DNA of 64,000 nucleotides, taken from contig CM055755.1 in NCBI GenBank assembly GCA_029465975.1, forward strand, positions 1,448,430 through 1,512,429. The letters run 5' to 3'. Positions 23,701 to 36,400 of this stretch are shown here, in pieces. A model generated the notes under the pieces. The model was not told the origin of the DNA. It saw nothing but the letters and a program-made list of their open reading frames with translations, and searched no databases. The position numbers and the translations under genes were made by a program. The number at the start of each line of letters is the position of its first letter. The stretch's first letter is position 1. This DNA is from Dallia pectoralis. Taxonomy: Eukaryota; Chordata; Actinopteri; Esociformes; Umbridae.

Positions 23701-26700
23701 CTGGACCTACACTGTCTCTTGTCACTCTGGACCTACACTGTATCTGTCTCACTGGACCTACACTGTCTCTCCTGTGTAATGCATTACTTATCTTCCATGC
23801 TTCGACTTGATGAAGGTCTGTCTGGCTCTATGTTGAGATTGTGATCGATGCTGTTTGTTTGTAATCTAGAGAGGCAGCTGTCATTGTCTCTCACCCTGGT
23901 TATCTAGTGTGTGTTTTTAGTGTGTCTGTCTCTCCCCTGTTGACTTACTGTCTCACTGTGGTCCCAATGATTGTCTGTCTGTTTGGCTGTCCGTCTGACT
24001 GGCCCAGTGGTCTGTCTGTCCATGACTGCCTGTCTTTTTGCATTCTGTGAAGATGGCGTAACTGATTCCTAACCAGGCTGGTCCACGGTTACATTTGGAA
24101 CATCGTTACTGCAGCCACTGGGACGTAACGTAGCTGGAATCCATTTCCTTTCTTTACACATCCTCTGTCTTTTTGTCCCATTGTAGCAGAGTGGCCCAAG
24201 ACTCTGACCGGGCTGCCCAGCACTTCAGGGACCACGGCCAGTGTGGTGGTCATTCGGGGCGACCGCATGTTCGTGGCCCACGTGGGCGACTCGGCCGTAG
24301 TGCTCGGTGTCCAGGACGACCCGACGGACCAGTTCATTCGGGCCGTGGAGGTCACACAGGACCACAAGCCGGAGCTGCCCAAGGAGAGGGAGCGAATTGA
24401 AGGGCTGGGGGGCAGGTGAAGACATTCAGATCCATCCAGAGTGTGTGTGTGTGTCTGCCTCTATTGACTAAAGGGATAACAATTATTAATTAGTGCACAG
24501 ACACAGGAGAGTGGTCAATGTCTAGTCCTGATGGTGGGATTCATGTTGGCAGTCTGTTGCCAATGTCTTACAACATGAGGACCACAGTGTCATTGCAAGT
24601 CACCAGTCAATCAGAATAATTCCATAAGAGGCCTAAACGTTAACTATGCTACATCACTGTTTGGTTTACCCGCGTTTGGTTTACCCGCGTTTGGTTTACC
24701 CGCGTTTGGTTTACCCGCGTTTGGTTTACCCGCGTTTGGTTTACCCGCGTTTGGTTTACCCGCGCTTGGTTTACCCGCGCTTGGTTTACCCGCGCTTGGT
24801 TTACCCGCGCTTGGTTTACCCGCGCTTGGTTTACCCGCGCTTGGTTTACCCGGCTTTTTACCCGCTTGGTTTACCCGCGCTTGGTTTACCCGCGCTTGGT
24901 TTACCCGCGCTTGGTTTACCCGCGCTTGGTTTACCCGCGCTTGGTTTACCCGCGTTTGGTTTACCCGCGTTTGGTTTACCCGCGTTTGGTTTACCCGCGT
25001 TTGGTTTACCCGCGTTTGGTTTACGCGCGTTTGGTTTACGCACGTTTGGTTTACCCGCGTTTGGTTTACTAGCCAGTGGTTGCCACAGACCAACTAGGTA
25101 GTCTGACTGAATATCCCTCCTGTCTAATAACCCCTTTCTGTCTTTCCCTCATATCTCCAGTGTGATAAAGAAGTCTGGTGTGAACCGGGTCGTTTGGAAG
25201 AGACCCAGGCTGACCCACAATGGCCCGGTCCGGAGGAGCACTGTCATCGACCAGATACCTTTCCTGGCAGTGGCACGGGCTCTAGGTAAATTTATGGCAA
25301 CGCTGGTCAAGTCTGCAATCCGGCCCTGGATGCCTAAGCTCCATGTTTCCACTTCTTTGCTAACCATTTAGCGGACGCTATTAGTTAAGCGTAATCGTCA
25401 CAGATATTCAGGGGATACGTATGTGAAGATTTAACAGAGTGACCCATCTTGACGCCTTCCGGTTTAGAATTGAGCAGATCGTTTGGAGTGCGAAAAGATA
25501 ATGGCCTGACATCACAGAGCGACAGAGCTGCTAAATGACTATGTTGGAGTGTGAATTGCAAGAATTTGTTGTTTTAATGGCAAATTCCAGGCAATTTCTG
25601 GAATTGCCTCTAAACCCCACGATGCCTATATAACCCTAAGTAGATATTGGATTTAACCTCTAGCCTAAAATGTTTGATAAGCTAGCTAATCTCAATAGAT
25701 AATGGGAGTGTATTAACATACAATCAAACCCTCTCCTGTTTACCCAGAATCTGAATTCATAGAATCTGCTGTTTGTGCTGCTTGGGTTGGGAAACATGTT
25801 TTTCTCTGTCTTGGACCGCCGAAATGTTTTCCTTGGCTGTTGCAACATGGTTAAATGTACCTCTGGTTGTCTGGTGCTGCTTAAGGATGAGGTGTCACTG
25901 GTCCATCTGAAATATGGAACACACTTGGAAAAGATGATTCTGAGCTAGTGGTCATTTGTATGTTTGGCGCGTGCTAATTGGTGAACATCAGTACGGCCTG
26001 TTAATGGACAGGTTTTTTCTGTTAATAGGAGTAACATCAGGGAAACGGGAGAGAAATTGAGGTGGCGTTGGAGGTCCTTCATTTAGAAGAGTAGAAGGAG
26101 TGGAACTCGAGATAAGAGATCTGATATTGCTCACCGTTGTTTGAATAAAGTAAATATTCAATTGCTCTTCAGTTCAGATCATTTGGTGACTGGTACTGGG
26201 GTTTTAAAGTTCATGGTGGAGAACAGGTGCTTTATGTTCCCTCCATTTTTACTGATCAGTTGGATATTAAACCTGGCTTTTTTCATGGCATATGATAGGC
26301 TTTAGGTTGTTTTTGATTGCCTAGTTTGTATACAAGCCCTGATTTCCTGATGCCGTTCCAGGTTACATCCAGTGACAACCTGTGTATTATGGGTCCATGG
26401 TTGTCAAGCACTGTATGTAGAACTCAACTGCATTCACTGAAGAAAAAGCTGTAGGAAACAGGATCAAGAACTCACCTGACAAGCTGGCTGGGTTTGTTTT
26501 ACCAGTTTTTGAAACGCATAAGATGCTTGTTTTAGATTAGATTAGGACGTAATGGTTATTAGTAGTAGGTAGAGCTGTCTCCAATGTAACTGTTCTCAGA
26601 TGGGCGAGCAAAATTAAGGGTTGAGTGAATAAAATAGAATTTGTTTTGCCATAAGGCTTTTTTTGTCATTTGTTTGGATATATTTCACTAGTAAACCTGT

Positions 26701-29056
26701 CATTTGAATTGGAAGTTCAATCAACAGCTGGGGTTTAAGCTGCACCAAACTAATTCACAGGATGCACAAGGAAGTTTTAAGTGGAGCACTGCACAGCCCT
26801 AACCATGAGCTTACCACATCAACCCACCTCAAACTGTCAGCTCTACAGCTACTCTATCGTGCGCTCTACGGCTACTCTATCGTATGCTCTACGGCTACTC
26901 TATTGTGCGCTCTACAGCTACTCTATCGTGCGCTCTACGGCTACTCTATCGTGCGCTCTACAGCTACTCTATCAGGCGCTCTACAGCTACTCTATCAGGC
27001 GCTCTACAGCAACTCTATCAGGCGCTCTACAGCAACTCTATCAGGCGCTCTACAGCAACTCTATCAGGCGCTCTACAGCTACTCTATCAGGCGCTCTACA
27101 GCTACTCTATCAGGCGCTCTACAGATACTCTATCAGGCGCTCTACAGATACTCTATCAGGCGCTCTAGATACTCTATCAGGCGCTCTACAGCTACTCTAT
27201 CGTGCGCTCTACGGCTACTCTATCGTGCGCTCTACGGCTACTCTATCGTGCGCTCTACGGCTACTCTATCGTGCGCTCTACGGCTACTCTATCGTGCGCT
27301 CTACGGCTACTCTATCGTGCGTTCTACAGATACTCTATCGTGCGCTCTACAGATACTCTATCAGGCGCTCTACAGATACTCTATCAGGCGCTCTACAGAT
27401 ATTCTATCAGGCGCTCTACAGATACTCTATCAGGCGCTCTACAGATACTCTATCAGGCGCTCTACAGATACTCTATCAGGCGCTCTACAGATACTCTATC
27501 AGGCGCTCTAGATACTCTATCAGGCGCTCAGCAGCACTCTATCAGGCGCTCTACAGCTACTCTATCAGGCGCTCTACAGCTCAGGCGCTCTACAGATACT
27601 CTATCAGGCGCTCTATACTCTATCAGGCGCTCTACAGATACTCTATCAGGCGCTCTACAGCTACTCTATCGTGCGCTCTATACTCTAGGCGCTCTACGGC
27701 TACTCTATCGTGCGCTCTAGATCTACTCTACGGCTATCAGGCGCTCTACGGCTCTCTACAGATACTCTATCAGGCGCTCTACAGATACTCTATCAGGCGC
27801 TCTACAGATACTCTATCAGGCGCTCTACAGATTTTCAGGCGCTCTACAGATACTCTATCAGGCGCTCTACAGATACTCTATCAGGCGCTCTACAGATACT
27901 CTATCAGGCGCTCTACAGATACTCTATTTCCATTTACATGTGTTGTTGTTTCTCTTTCCTGTCTCTCTATGTTGCCAACTGAGGGTAACATGACATGAGC
28001 TATACAACAGGAGCCGACGAATAAAGCTGGTTCTGACATTGACTTGCTGTCAATTCCCGTGTTTCTCCGAATACGTTTCGCCGTTGTAATTCTTTCCATA
28101 GGGGAGGCTCTCTGTTTTGATCTTCTCAAACGTAAATAGCCCAGATATGAAGCATCTCCACTTAGTCTAACTACCATCAATGCCATAGCTGTTGTGCACA
28201 AATCCTCTCGTTTTCCTCGGTCCGAACAGGTGACCTGTGGAGCTATGACTTCTACAGCGGGGAGTTTGTGGTTTCTCCGGAGCCGGACACCTGCGTTCTG
28301 ACCCTGGACCCGCGCAAACACCGCTACATTATCCTCGGCAGTGACGGGCTGTGGAACATGGTACCGCCCCAAGACGCTGTTTCCATGTGTCAGGACAACG
28401 ACGAGGCCATGGTGAGTCGCCGCTGGACGGCTGCATGCATACACCTGTTTCCTGCGCTTCTTTCCAACGCACCTTTCTTCCTACATTGTTTCTGTTTCCT
28501 AACCCATTCCTATAATGAATACTTAATTAACGCTCATATTCTACACCTCCAGGCGCCGTGTGGTGTGTCCAGCGCCCGTCAGCTGGTGAGCCACGCCCTT
28601 CTGCGCTGGCGTCAGCGGCTGCTCCGCGCGGACAACACCTCGGCCATCGTGATCGCCCTGCACGATCCCACTGTGCCACAGGAGCCTCTTCACCATGAGG
28701 AGGTGCTCTTAAACCTGGCTGAGGGTCAGCGCTGTGGCCCGGCGTCTCGCTCCAGCACGCCCCTCATAAAGGTAGAGAAGCTGTGTTCAATAAACCCACT
28801 GTGTCTGAGTGATGGGCTCAACCTGCTCATACTTCCCTTTATACACTTGGTCTCTCTCTCTGTCTCACTCTCTCTGTCTCACTCTCTCTGTCTCTCTCTC
28901 TCTGTCTCACTCTCTCTGTCTCACTCTCTCTGTCTCACTCTCTCTGTCTCACTCTCTCTGTCTCACTCTCTCTATCGGTCTCTCCCTCTCTCTCTATCTC
29001 TCTCCCTCTCTCTCTATCTCTCTATCTCTCTCCCTCTCTCTATCTCTCTATCTCCC

Positions 29057-29091
<35 letters not shown>

Positions 29092-29506
29092 AACTCTCTC
29101 GATCTCTCTGCAGGCTCCAGTCATGGACATGTCCTCTGCCGTGTGTGAGCTCCTGCCGACGTTGGAACGGCGAAACGGCCTATCAGGGAGCAGCTTGTAC
29201 TCCCTGGCCCTATCAGATCCTTTCGGCCCGCCCCTCTCAGACTCTGACGACGACTCACGCACCGGGTTTTCTCCTGTGGGCAACGGACCAACCCTGGACA
29301 TTAACGATGTAACCTCGAGGACATCTGGCGGTAAGCGGACGCTGGATGAGAAGTCGCCGAACCACAACCTGCCGGCGAAGAGGAACCGGCGAAAGAATGT
29401 CGAGAGAACGCCGGCGGGGGTTGTGGGAAAGGACCCAAATCCGGCGCCAACCAATGTGTCACTCCTCCAACAGCGACATGGGAAGACCACCGTGTGTGTG
29501 TGTTGA
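20748..29506 (+). CDS. ppm1d: Protein phosphatase 1D (Wip1), PP2C family
   Basis: Exons are 20748-21285, 24187-24415, 25161-25285, 28230-28411, 28553-28771 and 29114-29506; all are GT-AG and the protein is 561 aa (human 605). It is a nuclear, Mg/Mn-dependent Ser/Thr phosphatase that switches off ATM/p53/p38 damage signalling. Visible features: VSVFSDQGGRKYMEDVT at the start and the metal-binding DGHGG near residue 127. AHVGDS and VEVTQDHKPELPKERERI lie in exon 2. Exon 3 holds the Wip1-specific basic loop WKRPRLTHNGPVRRS. GSDGLWNM lies near residue 335 and RADNTSAIVI near 384. A basic nuclear-localisation-like KRNRRKN lies near 520, and the end is GKTTVCVC, close to the human tail. The segment between exon-1 motifs (residues about 30-115) and the tail are poorly conserved, as usual for this family. 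Introns 1, 2, 3 and 5 carry large tandem arrays. Confidence 0.97.
21486..22640. repeat. 31-bp minisatellite in PPM1D intron 1
   Basis: About 38 units contain GAGATACAGCCCAGTGGTAC followed by CCCATAAGGCA. Variants have TGTGACCCC in place of GGTACCCC or lack the AAGGCA end. Sub-blocks recur, for example the segment with an AATACC/GATACCAC variant near 21805 and again near 22170, showing internal duplication. All three minus-strand frames are nearly stop-free, an artefact of the repeat. Confidence 0.97.
23145..23220 (+). mobile_element. tRNA-derived SINE head in PPM1D intron 1
   Basis: TAGCTTAGTGGTTAGAAGG looks like a Pol III A box. About 25 bases later, GGTCGCTAGTTCAAATAC looks like a B box. 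This layout is typical of fish tRNA-derived SINEs. The boundaries are uncertain, and no flanking target duplication was identified. Confidence 0.65.
23470..23775. repeat. 25-bp minisatellite in PPM1D intron 1
   Basis: There are about 12 copies of CTCTCTGGACCTACACTGTA followed by TCTGT. The last copies diverge (GTCACTCTGG, CTCACTGG). Confidence 0.95.
24658..25070. repeat. 15-bp CpG-containing minisatellite in PPM1D intron 2
   Basis: About 27 copies of TTTGGTTTACCCGCG fall in blocks: CGTTTGG copies, then CGCTTGG copies, one deleted copy near 24850, then the same two blocks in reverse order. The unit is divisible by three, so both strands give false proteins (LVYPR on plus, VNQARVNQT/GKPNA on minus). 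Confidence 0.97.
26838..27928. repeat. 23-bp minisatellite in PPM1D intron 3
   Basis: About 47 copies contain CTCTATCAGGCGCTCTACAG followed by ATA. Variants CTCTATCGTGCGCTCTACGG cluster at 26855-26960 and 27190-27330. Truncated copies occur between 27515 and 27840. False frames arise in all plus-strand phases. Confidence 0.97.
28850..29112 (+). repeat. CT-rich array abutting the last PPM1D exon
   Basis: TCTCTCTGTCTCACTCTC-type and CTCTCTATCTCTCTCC-type repeats fill most of intron 5 and run straight into the acceptor before exon 6. This makes a polypyrimidine tract of about 250 bases. Confidence 0.93.
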
Positions 29507-32495
29507 GTGACACACACACACACGTCGACACACTCCGCAGACGAACAGAACCTCAACATCATTTAATACGAACATGGACTTTCGATAAAACAAGACACAC
29601 CGAAGGACGTTCTGCCTCATCATCTGCAACCTTTCTACAGACTAGAGATTATAGATCAATCACTTTCAGGATCCCAGGATGTGCCCGTGTATGTGCGTGC
29701 GTGTGCGGGTGTATGTGCGTGCGCGCGTGTGTGTGTGCAGTATAACGATGGCTGTTGGCTTTTTTGGGCACCATTTCAGACACTACTGGCAAACATTATT
29801 CCTGGACAGTGTGTATCAGGTGCTGTGGTTCACTTTTTAGCACAACAACTTTTCTTTTGTAGGCGAGGTCATCGTTTTAATTAAGCCGTCACCTTAAATA
29901 TCAGTGGAACCGGTCCCTGTGTGGGCGGGTGATTTTCCCGTACAATATTTTTGACGCAGCACATTCCTTTCACGTCAGCGTTTCCTTTTTGGTTCACATT
30001 GTCTCTTTTTTCCCTGGGATGTAAAGGTGCTGTTTGTTTTTTTTAACCCATGTTTTTAACTCTTAAATAAATAAATAAACTGTCATCTTCCTTAAATGAC
30101 CACATTGTTTGAGGCTGGAAGTCGTTCCAAACACATTTTCCCTTCACTTGATGTGAAGTGGTAAGATATATCTCATTATGCTGGAGGATACCATTTCGAT
30201 GCGGGGTTAAGTGCGATTTTGTGGAACCAAAAATCCACAAATTATATATTTTTTATTTTTTTTATATTGTGCTCTTCATGTGGGTTCAGTACATTACTTT
30301 AGAGTACTTTAAGTAAGATTTTTTCTTTTTTGTTTTACATGTTTATCTGTACTAATTTTATCAGCGTCAGAGAAGACGGCCAACCATTTTAGACTTTGGA
30401 TTATTTCCATTTTGCGCCAACTGCTGAATTAAAATGTTCTCCAAAATGTTTTTATTTTTCTAGCTATTGCCCTAATATTGATATTCACTCAATGCAATCC
30501 CCTTATCTCTATTGCTTACAATGCAAATTGCTTCCTGGTTTTAAACTGTATTTAAATGGTTTGTGCTTAATATTGGGTTCATTTATTTATTTCTTAATCT
30601 TACATTGATTGAAATTAACTTACCAGTTAATTGAAGATAAAACGTGTAGTTGGTCAGGGAGGATTTGTTGATTTCCTGCTGGCCAGGTGAGACCAGGTGA
30701 CACCTAGTGGCCATCACCTGTAGTTGCAATGCGTTGCATAACATGAAAATCTCGTTTTTCCGTGTGGCTGCATTCATCCAGTCCCAACGATGCAACCAAA
30801 CAATGTGACTGTCCAAAATCAACTGATCAGGAAGACTATCCAATTACATCAAACACGGACTCCTCCTACTCCCATTTCTGAGAACAGGATGTGGTTGGGT
30901 TGGTCAGTGCAACCACTTTTTTATGTCCCTGTCTCATAAGCATCTTCTATAGAGAGAACTATCTCTGACCAGCTACGTCTGAACAATTCTATGTTGGTAA
31001 CAGGTGCAGTTTGAACTGAACAACAGACGGGGAGGGGTACAGGTGCGGGATATGACTCATGGAATGGGTCCTTTTCTCAGGTCAGGCCCGGGGCCACGAG
31101 GGAGATTTTCCCCCTCATCTGTATTTCCCTTCCTGTTTAAGTTTCAAATACCCTACAGAGAAATGGCAAACAAAGATTATCAATTTTAAAAGCCTCCTCG
31201 GTCCCTTCGTCCTGGTGCCAGGCCTGACTCGGGTGTAGTACGTTTGCCAGCTGACTTTGATAAATGGATCAACAGTCGATTTCATATTCATTAAGAACGA
31301 TACAGATTGCCCAGTTCAAGTTAACTGTCAATTTAGTTAATTTTTCTTCAAGTTGTCAGATTTTGTTGTTGTGTGCTAGCTGGCTAACCCTTTGAACCTG
31401 CTATGTAATAGGCTTAAACACCTCTCAGTTGTCCAGGCTGAGTTTATACGTGCCTAGTGTTGTGTTTTAGCGTAAACCTTCAAGTGAGCAAAAAAGATTC
31501 TGATCCAGTGGTCCGAGAAAATGTTTGTGCTCAACTAGTCAGTTGTCAATATTAATTTGTTGTTGTTTTTTATATATATTTTGTTATAAAGGGGTTTGAA
31601 TTAAGGATGAACACTTGGCTTAATCAGTCTAGAGAAGCTCAGAACAATTCAATTTCCATGACAATTCACCTTGAGTAAGAAATAGTGTAGTGAAATCGTG
31701 TAGACAGATCTTATTTCATGCATCGGTGGGAACGGATCAAGTTAACACATGATTTCTCTGTTTCCTTACTTGCTGCTGCTGTGAATGACAGAGCATATTC
31801 ATTTGGACAGAACTAGTGTTTATTGATAGGACAGGTCTGCCGTCTGAGACATTTATATTTTAAAAGTTGTTGTTAAATTATTCATTATCTGCAGTAAACA
31901 GTGTGTTGTTTAATTTTCTTTTGACTAAAGGGCAATTTTAACTAGTCAATTTGTAGTGGTTTTTTTTCTAGCAGGCCTATTTCTGTATGTTTTGTTCAAT
32001 TTGAAAATAAAAATTTTCTGAGGTGAAATGCTAATGGTTTTGGATACATTTTAAAATGATGGATTGTCTGTTACTTTGTGAGGGATTGTTTTGTGCATAA
32101 TATTTTTTAGGAACATTATTTTTTTGTAGTGAAAATGGCAGCCTATTTCTGACAGTAAATAAATAGCACATGTATTATCCAAGGTTAAGAGATTGGTTTC
32201 ATACGTTTATTCTGTTGTGTTATGGAATCCTGTCTTGCTTGGCTCGGACATAATTTTATTAAAAACAGCTAGTGCATGTGTACAGTGTAAATGTGTGAGA
32301 GAAAAACACCACTTGTTTTGAATGGAAAATATATGAAATAAAACTGTTTTCTCAACGGTGTCTTCTTGTTTTTTGCCACGTTTCATAATCAACCTGTGTT
32401 ACATATAAATACTACTATTTTATAAACACTTAAACCCGTGGAAGTGAAGATAGAATTGCTGTCGCGACAGAATTTTATCCCATGACCGCATTATG
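29507..32495. other. PPM1D 3' UTR and spacer
   Basis: AATAAA occurs at 30066-30071 and again at 32337-32342, so the 3' UTR may be about 0.6 or 2.8 kb long. A GT/GC-rich alternating stretch lies near 29690-29730. No other gene was seen. The rest is AT-rich single-copy-looking sequence. Confidence 0.6.
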
Positions 32496-32499
32496 ACTA

Positions 32500-32735
32500 A
32501 AGTTGGAGTTGACGAAGTTTGGACTTTGGAACCACTGGTAAAGTTTGTCTGATAATACAGTCATAATAAAGTATTTTTCTGGTGTGTGCTTGTAAAAGTA
32601 TTACTACCACCAACAGGTTTGGAGTGTACAGTACACTGTCAAAGGTCTGAAAGGGTAGTTGCTGCAAATAGTGGAACCTTAGACAATGGCAAAGATTTAA
32701 AGAAACACTTATTATTTTAACCAAAAATCACTATT
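32500..32735. mobile_element. Dispersed repeat, DNA-transposon-like (copy B)
   Basis: This is a second copy of the element at 19376-19700 in the same orientation, alignable over about 190 bases, including GGTTTGGAGTGTACAGTACA and AGTGGAACCTTAGACAATGG. It has no coding capacity. Confidence 0.6.
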
Positions 32736-32884
32736 TTTGATCACTATTACTGGCGTAATGGCGTCAACTCAGTTTAAATGAAACTTGGGGGTGGGTTCAG
32801 TTTGGGTCCAGAATAAAGGTTGAGCGGGTTTAGTTTGGGTCCAGAATAAAGGTTCAGTGGGCTCAGTTTGGATCCAGAATAAAG

Positions 32885-33437
32885 GAGGGTAGTGGGGAGT
32901 TAGGAGGGTAGTGGGGAGGGAGTTAGAGGGTAGTGGGGAGGGAGTTAGGAGGGTAGTGGGGAGGGAGTTAGAGGGTAGTGGGGAGGGAGTTAGAGGGTAG
33001 TGGGGAGGGAGTTAGAGGGTAGTGGGGAGGGAGTTAGGAGGGTAGTGGGGAGGGAGTTAGAAGGTAGTAGGGAGGGAGTTAGAGGGTAGTGGGGAGGGAG
33101 TTAGAGGGTAGTGGGGAGGGAGTTAGAAGGTAGTAGGGAGGGAGTTAGAGGGTAGTGGGGAGGGAGTTAGAGGGTAGTGGGGAGGGAGTTAGAGGGTAGT
33201 GGGGAGGGAGTTAGAGGGTAGTGGGGAGGGAGTTAGAGGGTAGTGGGGAGGGAGTTAGAGGGTAGTGGGGAGGGAGTTAGAAGGTAGTAGGGAGGGAGTT
33301 AGAGGGTAGTGGGGAGGGAGTTAGAGGGTAGTGGGGAGGGAGTTAGAGGGTAGTGGGGAGGGAGTTAGAGGGTAGTGGGGAGGGAGTTAGAGGGTAGTGG
33401 GGAGGGAGTTAGAGGGTAGTGGGGAGGGAGTTAGGAG
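32885..33437. repeat. 22-bp purine-rich minisatellite upstream of APPBP2
   Basis: About 25 copies of GTAGTGGGGAGGGAGTTAGA plus GG are nearly all purine on the plus strand. The array stops about 30 bases before the APPBP2 ATG. Repeated GGG/GGGG runs could form G-quadruplex or triplex structures (inference). Confidence 0.97.
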
Positions 33438-33466
33438 GTGTCTGTTTGCAGAAGCATCAGAACAAT

Positions 33467-36400
33467 ATGGCGGCTGTGGAGCTGGAATGGATCCCTGAGA
33501 GCCTCTATAACACCAGTATTTGTGCAGTAGTGGACCAGTACAGCAGATGGAGAACAGATATACGGACCCTGCCTGAAAATATACTGTTTGATGTTTATTA
33601 TAAGGTGAGGACTGGTGCTGTTTGGACTAACTGTACCCAGATAAGTTAGTGTGCGTGTAGACAGGTTGGGTCAGATACTGCGGGTTGGTTCGGATACTGC
33701 GGGTTGGTTCGAGTTGGTTCGGATACTGCGGGTTGGTTCGGAAACTGCGAGTTGGTTCGGAAACTGCGGGTTGGTTCGAGTTGGTTCGGAAACTGCGAGT
33801 TGGTTCGGAAACTGCGAGTTGGTTCGGATACTGCGGGTTGGTTCGGAAACTGCGGGTTGGTTCGGGTTGGTTCGGATCATGGACTCACTTAAACATGTCC
33901 AATTAGGGCAGTAATCATCTGGTTGTTAGATCAATAGGACACACATCTATAGGGTAGTTTGTACACATGTTATGGGATTCTAAGATATTTTACTTTTGTC
34001 CCTATTTGTAGTTAAATGATTAATTGGGTAACTTATTGTTATTGAGACAGTTGTACTTAGTTAAGTTACTATTATTATGTGACCACGATTATAATATCAA
34101 CCCTACTGTAGTGATCCACTGGGTTATGTACTGTAGTTAAACATATTACTATATTAGGTTTAATTAGATGTACTGGATTATATTACCAAGCCTACTGTAG
34201 TGATCCACTGGGTTATGTACTGTAGTTTAACATATTACTATATTAGGTTTAATTAGATGTACTGGATTATCACAACCTGACCTCCTATTTCTCTCTATCA
34301 CACAACCTCAAGTTAAATACTTGCTCCTCAAATGGCATTATTATCATACACTATTTTAATTATTTCAGAGGCTATTAAGTGTATTGTGAAGGTGTGTGTG
34401 AAGGTGTGTGTGAAGGTGTGTGTGGAGGTGTGTGTGGTGTGTGTGGAGGTGTGTGTGGAGGTGTGTGTGGAGGTGTGTGTAGTTGTGTGTCGGGGGTACA
34501 GAGGGCACCAGCTTCCAGATCAGCACATTTCGATGACATGCTGGACATCAGCAGTTGGCTTTGTTTGAACCCGTGTGTGAGTCTCTGACCGTATTGCCCT
34601 ATTCCTAATGTAGTGCACTTCTGGATTGCGTTTGGGATGCAGTCCGGACCATTTAAACGACCCACGTCAGCCTGAATAGTAGCGGTGCTAACGTAACGCA
34701 CACAGCTGGCGAATAATTATTGATTTGTTTGCCACTACCTCTGTGCTAAAAGCCACACGGTTGTCATCAACGCAATATCGGTTGACTGGAAAACAGTTCA
34801 CTACCTAGGGAAAGGGGTGCAATTTGGTCAGAGCTCACAGCGGGAGTGCATTCAGGGCACAAGTGGGTCATTGTGTGCAGATCTAAGTAATCATCTTGAT
34901 GAGAGCGAGGTCTGTCTTCACACAGACGGACAACGGCAGCTTTGATGTGGCTTAGTAGTTCTGTTGTGTCAGAGACATCGCTCGCCATTTCCTTTGTAGG
35001 TGTGTATTTCTCAAACGTATCACCAGTTGTCAATAGGGAGTGAACGCCAAGCTCTGCTTTTTAGGACAGGACCGGCCTTGGCTTGTTTTGCCAGCCGTAC
35101 GCCCCTCCCCCCTGAGGTTGAGTAACTTTGACCCACTGGAAAAACCCAACAGATAGTTTCTACCAACACAGCAGAGGAACTTCTGGATGTCACAACCACT
35201 TGTCTTGAGAAACTCATATTGACCCGATGTGATATCTTCTGTCAAACTTTGGCAGTGGATTTAAAAACAAAATGTTATTTCAGTCTCAGGCCGGGACAAT
35301 CTGTGACTATCTGTAAACCGGCTCCAGATGAACACATCTAATGGCTCATTAAAGCATGGCCTATCCAAATTTAGCATCCGCCTGCCCTTTGGCTAGGTGG
35401 TGCTCTATTGCAGAATGGAGGGCCCTTTGGTACACTTGTCAGGGAAATGCTGTTTAATGTCTCTGGATAACAGGCTGCTAACCAGAAACTTCAGACCTGT
35501 TCACACAGAACATTGTTATAACTGACTACAGGGGTCTTTCAGTGTGGGCTGAAGGCACCTCATTCTTCTGCTCTCTACAGCGATCACCTCCGAAGTTTGT
35601 TAAATGTCTGGTTGAACGTGAGGTTAGCATCTTAGGCCCCACGCTGCTCTCTGAAGAACAGGCCGCTCCAGCCCTCCATCGAGTGTCTGACATCACTGGC
35701 TTCCCGTGGAAACAAGCATATTATTCATTGTGTCCTTCTGCGAGTCCTTTCTCACATTGTCAATCCCACCCCTCTGTACCCCTCTCCACCCCTCTCCGTC
35801 CCCCCTCTCTCCCTCTCAGCTCTACCAACAGGGTCGCCTCTGTCAGCTGGGGGGAGAGTTCTGTGAATTGGAGGTCGTTGCCAAGGTCCTGCGAGCCTCG
35901 GACAAAAGGTAGGCCACGTGGGACCGGAACGTCATTTGGAACCAGCGTTCTGTTGGCCATGTTCAGTGTGCCGGGTGGATGACTTAACAGAATGTTAGAA
36001 CTTTATATATATACCAAATACACCACACATGAGACTGACAGCATTACCTACCTAGGGCCACTAGAGCCAAGTCATCCACTTAGGGAACCCTGTTTGTTTG
36101 ACAAGGAAGTTAACTGACTTGGTTACCACCAGGTTGATGTCACTATATGAAGTTTACCTGTGGTGTGAGCCACCTGGCTAGGTGGAGGAGTTTTCAGTTT
36201 ATTTTAAAGTGTGACCGAATGAGTGTGTGTGTCACGTACTCACCCCCTGAGGCTTCTGGGTAAAATGGCTGTAGGGAGCCAGCCAACTATTTGTTGTTTT
36301 GCCACTGTGTCCAGAGGCCTTTCATACAACTGGCAGTCCAAAGTTCAAAATGTGTTCTGGTTTAACCACTGAAGTAGCATTTCTCATTCTATTTAAACAA

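Noticed and set aside
24644..25101. LVYPR / GKPNAGKPNA repeat proteins resembling structural repeats
   Set aside because: They are shadows of the 15-bp intronic array on both strands.
26762..27998. Plus-strand frames of up to 405 codons (ALYSYSIRRST)
   Set aside because: They arise from the 23-bp array in PPM1D intron 3 and overlap each other in three frames.
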